Below are positions 1-9,300 of a DNA stretch of 11,874 bases, piece after piece (position 1 is the first letter of the stretch; the number at the start of each line of letters is the position of its first letter). The notes below the pieces were generated by a model, which was not told where the DNA came from, did not search any database, and worked only from the letters and a program-made list of their open reading frames with translations. Made by a program: the position numbers and the translations under genes. The DNA is from Symbiodinium natans (taxonomy: Eukaryota > Sar > Dinophyceae > Suessiales > Symbiodiniaceae), in assembly GCA_905221605.1 (NCBI GenBank), contig CAJNDS010002390.1, forward strand, positions 634,239 through 646,112, given 5' to 3'.

Positions 1-19
1 CAGTGGTTTCCATGCTTGT

Positions 20-50
20 CCCTAAACCCTAAACCCTAAGCCCTAAACCC
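20..50 (-). repeat. Short CCCTAAA (telomere-type) array, C-strand
   Basis: About four heptamers of CCCTAAA with one variant unit (CCCTAAG). Read on the minus strand this is TTTAGGG, the plant and dinoflagellate-type telomere unit. Its orientation is opposite to the larger arrays that follow, so it is interstitial or rearranged telomeric DNA and not part of one continuous chromosome end. Confidence 0.85.
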
Positions 51-397
51 TTGGCTCTTTGGGGTTAGGAACAGAACCCCCTCGACAGGCACAGGCAACC
101 TCGAAGTCAAATGCTGCTGGAATCACCCTAAACTAACCCTCAACACTCGACGTTAGACCTGAGGCAAGAGTGGAGTGGTGCGCCAGTAGACAAGCGAATT
201 GCTCGCGATGGCAAGGCGGGTTCGGTCTTCTTTTGGGGCGAGCGTGTCGGGGGGGAGGGGGCGGGCGGGGGGGGCGGGGGAGGGGAACCTGAACCTGAAC
301 CGTAAACCCTTTCAAGGGTTTTTCGGTGCAGGGTCCGGTGTTTGGGAGTTTAGGATGTCGGGCATGTAGGGTGTAAGGCACCAGGTGTAGGCCCGTG
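51..397. other. Subtelomeric spacer with a G-rich tract, no gene seen
   Basis: No convincing gene. A reading frame of 82 codons on the minus strand is proline-rich only because it runs across the G-rich tract at 249-285, where runs of three to eight G alternate with A, C or T. That tract could form G-quadruplexes on the plus strand. The rest is unique-looking sequence that I do not recognise. Confidence 0.5.
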
Positions 398-546
398 TAG
401 GGTTTAGGGTTTAGGGTTTAGGGTTTAGGTTTTAGGGTTTAGGGTTTAGGGTTTAGGATTTAGGGTTTAGTGTTTAGGGTTTAGGGTTTAGGGTTTAGGG
501 TTTAGGGTTTGGGGGTTTGGGGGTTTGGGGTTTGGGGTTTAGGGTA
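398..546 (+). repeat. Interstitial TTTAGGG array with TTTGGGG drift
   Basis: About 21 heptamers of TTTAGGG. The middle holds single-base variants (for example TTTAGGA-type and TTTAGTG-type units). The distal part changes into TTTGGGG and TTTGGGGG units. This graded decay is typical of telomere repeats no longer maintained by telomerase. It ends in unrelated sequence, so it is not a terminal telomere. Confidence 0.9.
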
Positions 547-630
547 CCTTGCAAATGGGGCTATGGACCTTGTCGGCGCTGAGTGAGAGAGCTACAGAGC
601 AACAGCCTAGAAGAAAAGGCCTTCACAGTC

Positions 631-689
631 TTAGGGTTTAGGGTTTAGGGTCCATTTAGGGTTTAGGGTTTAGGGTTTAGGGTTTAGGG
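631..689 (+). repeat. Interstitial TTTAGGG array, two blocks
   Basis: Two short blocks of perfect TTTAGGG heptamers are separated by the interruption TCCA. The orientation matches the array at 398-546. It is flanked on both sides by unique sequence. Confidence 0.88.
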
Positions 690-1879
690 TCAGCCCGTAC
701 ACCTGATCAGGTTCCATGAGCTCTCACCAGGCTTCCAGTGTTCGGGGGTCTGAGGACGAAAGCTTCGGGTTTAGGGTTAGGGTTCAGGGTTTAATGTAAG
801 GTTCAGGGTTCAGGGTTCAGGGTTTAAGGTTTTGGGTTTTGGATATTAAGGGCTTAGGGATTAAGGTGTACGGGTTTAGGGGTTTCAGGGGCCGTCCCTT
901 AAAGGCTTTAAAGCCGAGGAGCCGCAAGGAGCGCTGGTTTCGGCGCTCCGCGGGGCTTCGGGGTGAAGGTGAGGGGGCTCTGAAGGCTTGGCTGTGTTCT
1001 ACAGTGGAGTCATTGGGGTTTGAGTAGGGTTTAGGGTTTAAAGGGTTAGAGTTTACTTTAGGGTGTATAGGGTTTAGTGTTTAGGGTTTAGGGTTTAGTG
1101 TTTATTGTAAAGGAGTTATTGAGGGGTTATTTAGAGGCTACTTTGGTATTCAGGGGCTGTATGAGGTATGTATACGGTTTATAAGGGAAGAAGATTAAGG
1201 GTCCCTTCTAGGGGTTCCTCCTCATACCCTTGAATGTCAGGCGTACAGTGCAAGCCAGTTCAAGATGTACTTCGGGAGCAGCTGGGTGTCTTGGCGGAGC
1301 TGGTTCCCAACACTCGATCGCCGGCATTCAACACCCTACGCACCGTTTTTTTTTTTGGGGGGGGGGAATTTCCCAGCCTTTGGGTACCCTTTGCATACCC
1401 CACGTATGATACAGTGATACAATCCCCTTGAAAGGGACACCCCCACCAAAGGAGGGTACCTCTCTTGTCGGAAGCCGCTTCGACGATGACTTACTGCACT
1501 TATGCGAGCCACCAGACCCGGTCACCCCAGGGTCAGTGTTTAGGGTCGTGTCTCGGGTTTAGGGTTCAGGGTTCTGTTTTCTCTAAACCTGAGTCCCGAC
1601 TCTTGGCCCTAAACGCTAAGCCCCAAACCCTGAACCCTAAACAGTGAACAGGCCCATCTCGCTGCGGCCATCCCCATTAAGGACTGGTGTAAGGGGGAAC
1701 CCTATAACCCTATACCCTAAACCCTAGACCCTAGACCGTAGACCCTAAGGAACATCTCAACCTTTGACCCTTATCAATCCGAAGCACGGAAAGCTCCGGG
1801 CCAGAGGGTTTATGACCGAGGAGAGCGAGTGGGATCACGCGCAAGCGGCGACGCAGGTCCGACTTGCCAAGGACGCAGA
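690..1879. other. Subtelomeric region with decayed telomere repeats, no gene seen
   Basis: This stretch mixes unique sequence with degenerate heptamers: G-strand at about 767-840 (TTTAGGG, TTCAGGG, TTTAAGG variants) and 1024-1104; C-strand at about 1607-1642 (CCCTAAA, CCCTGAA variants) and 1699-1748 (CCCTATAA and CCCTAGA units). A T11 run followed by a G10 run lies at 1346-1366. The small open frames here (60-65 codons) overlap the repeats, lack recognisable domains and look like chance. Confidence 0.55.
1699..1748 (-). repeat. Diverged C-strand telomere-like repeat
   Basis: Tandem CCCTATAA, CCCTAAA and CCCTAGA units, six or seven in all. The variants occur in small runs of the same type. 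That suggests local amplification after mutation and not simple point decay. Confidence 0.7.
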
Positions 1880-1926
1880 AGGGTTTAGGGTTTAGGGTTT
1901 GGGGTTTAGGGTTTAGGGTTTAGGGG
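1880..1926 (+). repeat. Interstitial TTTAGGG array
   Basis: About six and a half heptamers of TTTAGGG with one TTTGGGG variant. The array is followed directly by a GGGCTT/AAGCCC-rich segment with inverted repeats. Confidence 0.88.
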
Positions 1927-1957
1927 GCTTCGAGGGCTTTTGGCCCCTGAAGTCCTA

Positions 1958-1981
1958 AAGCCCTAAGCCCTGTTAGGGCTT
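1958..1981. repeat. Inverted repeat, 9-bp arms and 6-nt loop
   Basis: The arms AAGCCCTAA and TTAGGGCTT are perfectly complementary around the loop GCCCTG. Further AGGGCTT copies lie on either side (about 1925-1940 and 1988-1996). The hairpin joins two diverged telomere-like units in head-to-head orientation. It could be the scar of a fold-back or fusion event, or coincidence in AGGGCTT-rich DNA. Confidence 0.6.
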
Positions 1982-2484
1982 CTGACTTGAGGGCTTCGAA
2001 TTGGGTGGTCTTCACCGTTGACCCTACACCAAGGATGGAATTCATTGCCGCATGACGTTACCTCAGATTCCCTTTTGCCTAACCTCCCCCTCCGAAAGCT
2101 CGGTGTGGCACATTTAGTCTGGCATAAGTTATAGGGTTCTTAAGGGAGGGGATTCAAGGGGGGTATGTAACCCAAGGTTCCCTAGTACTCCCCACTACTC
2201 CCTAACGCTCCCCAAGCTTCCCGAAGGTTCCCTAGGCATCTACCCCCATGAACTCCCCCCCCGTACCGACCCTACAAATAAGGCAGGTAAATAAGGCAGG
2301 TACAGGCCGCAATGCATCACAAGGTCACAGTGCGCGTCAGTTTAGGGCTTGGGGTCTAGGCTTCATGGCCCAGTGTGATGGCTCAACACCGTCGTTTGCA
2401 AAAGGCGCCCGTTTCTACTCTGTAAGTTGATTGCGAACCAACCCTAAACGCGAAATCCGGCACCCTAGACCCTATAATCTCTGT
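1982..2484. other. Unique subtelomeric sequence, no gene seen
   Basis: Nothing recognisable apart from the 10-nt periodic block at 2178-2237. A 60-codon open frame at 2248-2430 on the plus strand has no domain and no support. Confidence 0.45.
2178..2237. repeat. Six-unit 10-nt periodic repeat (YTCCC-N5)
   Basis: The pentamer CTCCC or TTCCC recurs at 2178, 2188, 2198, 2208, 2218 and 2228, a spacing of exactly 10 nt. The intervening five bases vary but often begin with T or C followed by A. The phase is lost at 2238. It could be a decayed 10-bp minisatellite, or in-phase sites spaced one helical turn apart. Confidence 0.75.
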
Positions 2485-2659
2485 AGGGTTTAGGGCCTAG
2501 GGGCTGGGGTTTAGGGTTTAGGGTTTGAGGTTGACGGATTAGGGTTGAAACTTAAGTTAACTTAAGCCTTGAGCCGCAAATCGGCAGCGGCGAGGACGGC
2601 GCCCATTACACGATCCCGGAGTTCCAGTGGCTCGGCGTGCTTTGGAGAATGTCGGAGTT
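2485..2659 (+). other. Decayed telomere repeat then unique spacer
   Basis: Degenerate TTTAGGG units run to about 2531. About 130 bases of unique, gene-free sequence follow up to the array that received the retrotransposon. Confidence 0.5.
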
Positions 2660-2746
2660 GGGTTTAGGGTTTAGGGTTTAGGGTTTAGGGTTTAGGGTCT
2701 AGGGTTTAGGGTTTAGGGTTTAGGGTTTAGGGTTTAGGGTTTAGGG
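2660..2746 (+). repeat. TTTAGGG array, left flank of the retrotransposon
   Basis: About twelve TTTAGGG heptamers with one TCTAGGG variant end exactly at the 3' LTR. The last five bases (TAGGG) are duplicated at the other side of the element. Removing the element and one TAGGG joins this array to the one at 11458-11513 in perfect heptamer phase, so the two were one array before insertion. Confidence 0.92.
2742..2746. repeat. Target-site duplication, left copy (TAGGG)
   Basis: TAGGG directly precedes the LTR and is repeated directly after the element at 11458-11462. Five base pairs is the usual size for LTR-retrotransposon integrase. Because the target is itself a repeat, a 6-bp duplication (TAGGGT, with each LTR one base shorter) fits equally well. 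Confidence 0.8.
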
Positions 2747-2969
2747 TACGGGGGGGAACCGAAGGGGGACGAGAAACCGAACAGTCAACCCCAACAGAAG
2801 CCCTTGATTTCCCTAGATCAACCACACAACAAACCCAAACCACAGGGCACTCACCTTTTACTACCAGGCACATGGCCCAGTCTTGAGCCATAAAAAATGA
2901 TTTCCGGGTTTATTAACCCTTTCAACTTCCAACACTAACTCTTTTTACAATACCAGTTGCAGCTCCGCA
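2747..2969 (-). repeat. 3' long terminal repeat
   Basis: This is a 223-bp direct copy of 11235-11457, with no difference seen by eye, including the seven-G run at its left edge. In element orientation it begins TGCGGAG and ends CCCCGTA. The terminal TG is canonical; the TA end replaces the usual CA. It follows the purine tract directly, as expected where plus-strand synthesis starts. Confidence 0.93.
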
Positions 2970-2977
2970 CTCCCCCT
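2970..2977 (-). promoter_or_regulatory. Polypurine tract
   Basis: On the minus strand AGGGGGAG lies immediately before the TG of the 3' LTR. This is the expected position and composition for the RNase H-resistant primer of plus-strand DNA synthesis in LTR retrotransposons. Confidence 0.82.
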
Positions 2978-2997
2978 GTCCTAGGATTTCCTAGGAC
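2978..2997. repeat. Perfect 9-bp-arm hairpin abutting the polypurine tract
   Basis: GTCCTAGGA and TCCTAGGAC are exact complements separated by two bases (TT on plus, AA on minus). The hairpin touches the polypurine tract with no gap. It may structure the RNA around the plus-strand priming site; that role is inference. Confidence 0.7.
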
Positions 2998-3338
2998 ACA
3001 TTGGAGATGCAGATCTTTGGCCAAAAACTGCCATTAGGGCAGTAGCCTGCTGCTTGACATGCACAATATGGTTTAACGTCTACCAGGACGAAATTATAGC
3101 ACATTGGCTAAATCCACTAACCATAGAGAATCTTTTCACCATGATCCTCTCATCACCGAAGACTCCTTGGCCTTCATCACCACAAACCGTGGTCTTCGCT
3201 ACGCGAAAAGCTACTGACTTCTACTATCAGGGATTTCCATACCCTTAATAGTAACCACCACATTTGTCAGCACATTGGCTGTTCCAGCGCACCTGTCTCC
3301 AGAAAGAGAAAAACCATCCCTTCATCCATACCATCCAA

Positions 3339-6300
3339 TCACTTCTTTTTCCGATTGTTGGCAATCTTGAGGTGAAGTTGCAGCAGAATATACTCCAGGT
3401 CCGAAACTGCAAGAACAGGATCCTGTACGCCCCTTTGAATTGAGGATACCAGTCCTTCTCTTTTCGCGTCCTCAATCGCTTGGCAAGATTGACCCAGCTC
3501 TGCACTCACAGCTGCCGACGCTTGCTCATCTACATCAGGAGGACGATCCTTTTCTTCAGGACCTTTCACCACCACCACTTCTCCCTTTTTGGGACTCTGA
3601 CTTTTCTCCTTCTTCTTCGCCTTTCCACCGACGATTGACTTTGCGCGCATTCTCGAGGCTTTTTCCCCTGCAGAAACCGCCGCATTGGATGATGATCCAC
3701 TCTTCTCAATGGTCGCCCGCATCTTCTTCGGCTTTGGAACCAGGAGAGTGTAAGGATCTTCGATAACTACAGGTTTCCTCTTCTTTTTAACCTTTTTTGC
3801 CTCCTCCTCAACGATAACCTCCGTCTCAGAAGTCTCAACCACCTCCTTTTCGGCAGGAATATCTTTGCTGGACTCCCTTTCTAGGGACCTCTTCTTGCCC
3901 CTTTTGGGATCTTTTTCTTCTTCCAAGTTGGCTCGCTCGAACCATATCCTCAGGTCATTGACCCACTCTTCCACCTCCTCGAGCGAAACCTCATACGACT
4001 TCACTACTTCGTGAAGTTCCAGCACGGACAACATATCGTCGGTCCACGAAACCCATTCTCTATCCATCTGGTCAGCGTCTCCCTTGAACTTCAGGAGTTT
4101 GAACAGTGGGTCCGCCTCTGCTCGAGCCAAGTCTGGTTTGCCATTCGACAGAATTGAAATCGCTTCCATCAACAGTTCCGACATTTTGGTGTCATCGTCA
4201 TAGGTCATGGAATACTCCTCACCATCATCGAACTGTTCAGGAGAGATCTCCTTTTCTCCACCATTTGCACCAGAACTTCTCCTTGGACCATCCCTTGGGG
4301 GCGTCCTTGGAGACCTTGGCCTCTGTTCATCCAGCGGAACACCATGCTCGAAGACACACCTGTCACCATAACGACACTTCCCAGACCGAGCAAACTGGAT
4401 GCACCTCACACCAGTTGCATCATGCGAGAACGCACAATCCTTTCCAGCGAAACAGTCTCTCCCTGCCACATAGTATTTGCACCAATACGAATGTAGCACC
4501 ACATCATCTTCTGAATGGATGAATTTGCAGTCTTCACCAAATTTGCAGCGATCTTTCCCCTTGCTGAACCAATAGCAGAAGCCTTTCTTCCTCTTCTCCA
4601 AGCGCTCTGCCTCGTACCGGTCCATAGGGCGATTCTGCTCTACATGAACATTGCCATGTGCTTGAGAACTGCTCCCTTCACCCCAGGTGCTATCAGTATT
4701 TGATGCTTGGAGTACAGCTGGAAAACCTGGCCTTGGTCCTACCACCTTCATGATTGGTTTTCCGCCAGCTCCTGAGCCACGCTGAGACGATCCAAAAACA
4801 TTGAACTTCTTCATGAGGGCTTTCCTAGTGCCGATCTTCTGCACCCTTTTGATTGGACGCTTCATTGTTCCAACCTTGCATCCAGATACGTTCAAACGAC
4901 ACAACCTCCTATAACCAACTCTATGTCCCTTCTTCCAAAGAGCCATAAGAATTTTAGAGGCAGTAACATTCTCCACCTCTACCTTTTCCAACGATCCCTC
5001 ACTTCCCGGAACAGACCCCTCCAGCCCATCCATATCTGAAGACCTTTCCATCTTTTTTGACACCACTTCGTCGAGGTAGTCTTCAGAGATCCAGGGTAAG
5101 TTCCTCTTAGAGGAAGGATTGTCACCATTGTTTGGTCCTTCACCAGGATAACCTTTTGTGCTGTCAAAGATCTTCCCAGTAGTGCGGTCCTGCGTAGAGA
5201 AGTTGGAAGCAACACGAGAGTACACTGACCACAAGAAAATCCTTGTGCCCGCCAGTCTTGACGACCCACTGGATGTCTCCTCTTCTGGAGAGACTTCTGG
5301 CGCTTTGCCATCCCTTCCAGTGTCACCAAGTGTCTCACCTCCAGCATCTTCAATGGGAATAAGGGATTCATTGTTCCCTTGATCTAGCACCGCATCTTGT
5401 TGATCGGGGATCTCCAGCACCATTCCTGTAGGATCCACTTCCTCATCAGCATCGTCGTCCATTCTTCTCCAGAGAACTTCCAATTGATCAGCGCAAGTCG
5501 CTGCCTGAAGGAACTCCATCATTTGGTCCCTCCCGTGCTGCCAGAGAAATTCGGAATTCGCCACTGTCCCTTGGCCTCCAAGTCTAAGGAATGGAGCGAC
5601 CAGATTGGCTACCCTTGCCATAAGTTCCACATGAACTTCCATGCCTGGACTGCGACTCCAATCATAGGCTATTGCCTCCATAGCAGTTCCAAACTTTCCA
5701 GTATCCCTGAATTCCTTTTCCAGGCCAGGAGAAAGCAGTGCACCCATCACCGAAAGAGGATAATTTCCCACCACCGGCAAGCACGGATTGTCATGGAACG
5801 AATGATGCAAATCACAATAATATCCTTGATCTCTCCTTTCAAAAAGGAGTCTCCCAGTATTCAACTGGGCGTTCAGTTCATCCACTTGAACCATTTCAGC
5901 ACATATTCTCTGTGCTGTGTACGCCATTGCTGGCCAGATGGAACGATCGGTCAGACCACGACGCATAACCCAATCAGTTGTTGGCGACTGAATCAGCGTC
6001 CTTGGATCATACACCAGAACTACCATCGCACCGTCACCCATTGACTGATCAGCATCGTCCTCCAGTGCCAGGTTCTCATCCTGTTCGCTTGCACCCTCGG
6101 ATGACATGCTAATAACCAAATTTCGATCCATCTTATTGGACCCTTTTTGGCAGTCTCTTTGCCCCACCGGCAACTTGCCAACTGCAACCTTCCAATAAAT
6201 CCGATTCAGAAGGCCTTTAACCAGCAATTGCTGAAGGTCACTCCTCACCGAACCACCGTCCAACTTCTTCGCATCATCACCACGGAGGTCATTGCTCCCA

Positions 6301-9300
6301 CCTTCTCCTTCTTTTTGGTCAGTCTCCTCGCCAGAAATTTGTACTGCTCCTTCAGGCGCCGTCTCCTGTCCAGCCACTTCATGCCCAGGAAGAACTTGAG
6401 CGCTTTCAGGGACATTCACCTGTCCAGCAACACCTTGCCCAGGTAAAACCTCATCCGTGGAGCCCACCGCCAGCGAACCAACCATAACTGAGCCATCCCT
6501 TGCTCTTTTTTGAGACTGTTCAGCTCGACGAGAAGGTTGTGGTAGCGAAAAAACTTGAGAAGTCACTTCTTGGCGGGTCTCCCCCCGCGACGCTTTGTCG
6601 CGTTCTTTGCCAAGGTGAACCGATTTTTTCTGCCCATCATTGGGGCCGGAAGAACCACCCATCGGAACATTGCCACGAATCGCAGTTCTCTGTAAATCCC
6701 TTTCTTGCAAAAGGATTTCCCGCATGCGGTGCACAGCATTGGTCTCTTCCTCGCTTGAATCGCTTGAGGAAGCGGCATAAGAAACCAAAGCCTCCGCCTG
6801 ATCATCATCGTCCACCACATCTGCCCACGCTCTGCTGAACCGATACGACAACCCACCACGAGGCTTCAGTTCCAGTGGTTTTGGTTTCTCCACCACTTCC
6901 GCCGGTTGCGCTCGTCGCTGTGAGCGAGAGCGTGGCACCTGTCGCACCTGTTTTTTGTCCAGCAAGGGCCTTCCCCTTTTCACAGGGTTTGATCTTGACC
7001 GATACTTTTTTGTTGGTGGATTCACCGGTGGCATTCCAACTCCCACCAACTTCAGCTTCTGTACGCACAGCGGAGACCTCTGCGCAAGCGTCCAAGCGTC
7101 ACGGTACTTGACCTTATCAAAAAGCTCCCGATAGGAGCCTCTCGGCATCGTTTTTGCACCGGAGCCTTCAGCTTCCCGCACCTGAGTGAGGGTTCGCACC
7201 GCCGCTCTTCCAGTCCCTTTGTTCCCAGAAGATTGTTGTACCCGTACAGATGCATCAGAAGGAACTGCCTTTTCCGGTCCTCCCGGTCGATATCGGACCT
7301 CACCCACCAATTGCAGAATTTTGCATGCGGTCACCTTGTTGATCCCTTTGTCAACCAAATCTTCCACAAAGATGAACTCTTGCAAGTCCGACACATTGGT
7401 CACACCAAGGGTAATCATCACCTCACTTACATGAGGGGTATACACCCACAGGTGTTGGTTGCGAGCCATCCAATTTTCAATTGGCTCCTCTGGATTGTGA
7501 AGCTGAGTGCTAGTAGATGCAGCCACCGAATTCTTTTGCTCATCAGCTTCTTCTTCATCCAGAATACCCTTTTCACCATCTTTTTGTGACACATTGGTCA
7601 TCTGCAGCGCTTTTGGTGCTGAGGAGGACGAAGATTCTGCTCCCCCACTTACCGGTGGTTGAAAAGCGTTCCTGTCGGGAATCTCCAATCCCTTCGCCCT
7701 TTGAAAGGACACATGGTTTGCCACATTCACCAAATGCTTCAACTGGGCCAGCCGGTCCTCAGACATCTCTTCGTGAGAATACTTGCAGCCAAATCGCACA
7801 CGACATCTCCCGTTGAGATAGTAGTCGAAACAGCAATGGTGGAACCCCGCGTCCCTTAGTGCCCTCCTGGAAGCATTGTCCCAAGATTTGCCAGGCTCCC
7901 AGGTCCCTTCCAATGCCATGTCATCGTCGTGGAGATACCTGCATGCAGTCCCATATTTACAACCACTTTGATTGTAATACAGACACAGCCGTTTCTTCGT
8001 TTCACCCAGCGCAGGCTCACCTTTTGATGTCCCTTTGCCATAATTGTACTGGGCACGGAAGGCTGAATCCTCCCGCTCCTGCTGCGCCTCATCCACTGTA
8101 CCTTCATCAGTTGGAGGGCCACCGATGTCCCCATCCTCGTCACCAGTTTTTTGGCTGTTCTTTGGCTCAGTTGGCTCTCCTTCAGGCCACCCTTCACCGT
8201 AGCGACGATGTTCATAGGAACACCCATCTCCATTTCGACACCTCCCTTGATTGAAGAACTTGCACAGCTTGCTGTATCCAGGTGACACAGTCTTCGGAGT
8301 CGTGTGAGCCTTTTTGTACTGATCGGGATCCATATAGGCTTCTATTGGCCTGTTTTCCCTCTTACTCATCTCCTCGACTGCACCATCAAGCTCTTGCAGA
8401 AATCGCTTGGTGTCCAACCACAGCTCGTTCCAAAGCTCATCTTTCCCTTTGCTCAGCAACATTGCCACCGCTTCACCCACGACTGGTCCACTAAATCTTC
8501 TTTTCTTGCGTGCCAGTTCGTAGAGCGCGTCGTGGTACTGCTTCCGGGAAAAAGTGGTTGTTTCTTCCACACCGACACGTTCTTTCTCCTCAGGCTTCCA
8601 ATCATCACTTAGCAAGATGTTGTATGCGCTCCGAGCCTCATTATTCAGGAATGCATGATCTGCAATACACTCCACAATCACGTCCATTGAACGACTCAGC
8701 AACATCCCAGTGATTTTGCCCACATAGTCATTATCAATTGTTTCATCTTCCAGGAGATTTCGACAGATCTTCTCTCCATAGAGCTGTTTCTGCTCAGCCT
8801 CCTCTTGTTCCTTCGAGGATGCTTTTGACTCGGCAAACCACTCACGAGACTGCTGTTCCTCCGACTTCCAGTCCCATTGACCATCGGAACCTTTGTACCA
8901 TTGACCAGTCTGCCATGAGCCTGTCCACCATGTACCCCAGCCGCTGTCCTTCCATTTGCGCAGCTTTGAAGAGGAATCCTCCTCGTCCTCTTCCAAAACC
9001 AGAAAGGTGTCCAAGATTATGGTACCATCATCTTCCACTCGTTTCACTGTTCCATTGACAGTATCACCAAATTGGAACTGATGTACATTGTTCCCTTCTG
9101 CAGGAACCAATACATTTATATCACCATAGTCCAAAAAGGCTCCATACCCATTGATGCAGCGCACTAGACCAATGATCTTATCTCCCTCTTGATAGCAATG
9201 TGTCCCAGGTGATTCCAAGGCTCCCGCTCGGGGCACTTTCTTTGCATGCTCTTCAGAAACCATCTCTGTATCATCGGCTCCTGGCGCATCCTTTGTCTTC

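Larger units (their letters stand above)
2970..3338 (-). other. 3' untranslated region of the element
   Basis: This 369-nt stretch lies between the ORF B stop and the 3' LTR. I see no long frame and no pol remnant. It contains two copies of AGCACATTGGCT (3098-3109 and 3269-3280, plus strand), and the 8-mer core CACATTGG recurs at 2997-3004. In the RNA the core reads CCAAUGUG. The repeated motif could be a cis signal such as packaging or 3' processing, but no function can be shown. Confidence 0.6.

Noticed and set aside
133-381. Proline-rich 82-codon frame on the minus strand
   Set aside because: Its composition comes from the G-rich tract at 249-285, and it has no start context or domain support.
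4170-4210. YDDD in ORF B (about residue 1737) as a reverse transcriptase active site
   Set aside because: No hydrophobic strand precedes it and none of the other reverse transcriptase motifs surround it; the neighbourhood is acidic and low-complexity.
5780-5815. C-x2-HH-x2-H-x3-C cluster as the integrase zinc-binding HHCC motif
   Set aside because: The spacing is wrong for HHCC and no DDE catalytic region follows.
5397-6044. 215-codon open frame on the plus strand
   Set aside because: It lies wholly antisense to the intact ORF B, has no domain and shows the His/Ser/Pro-rich composition expected of a shadow frame.
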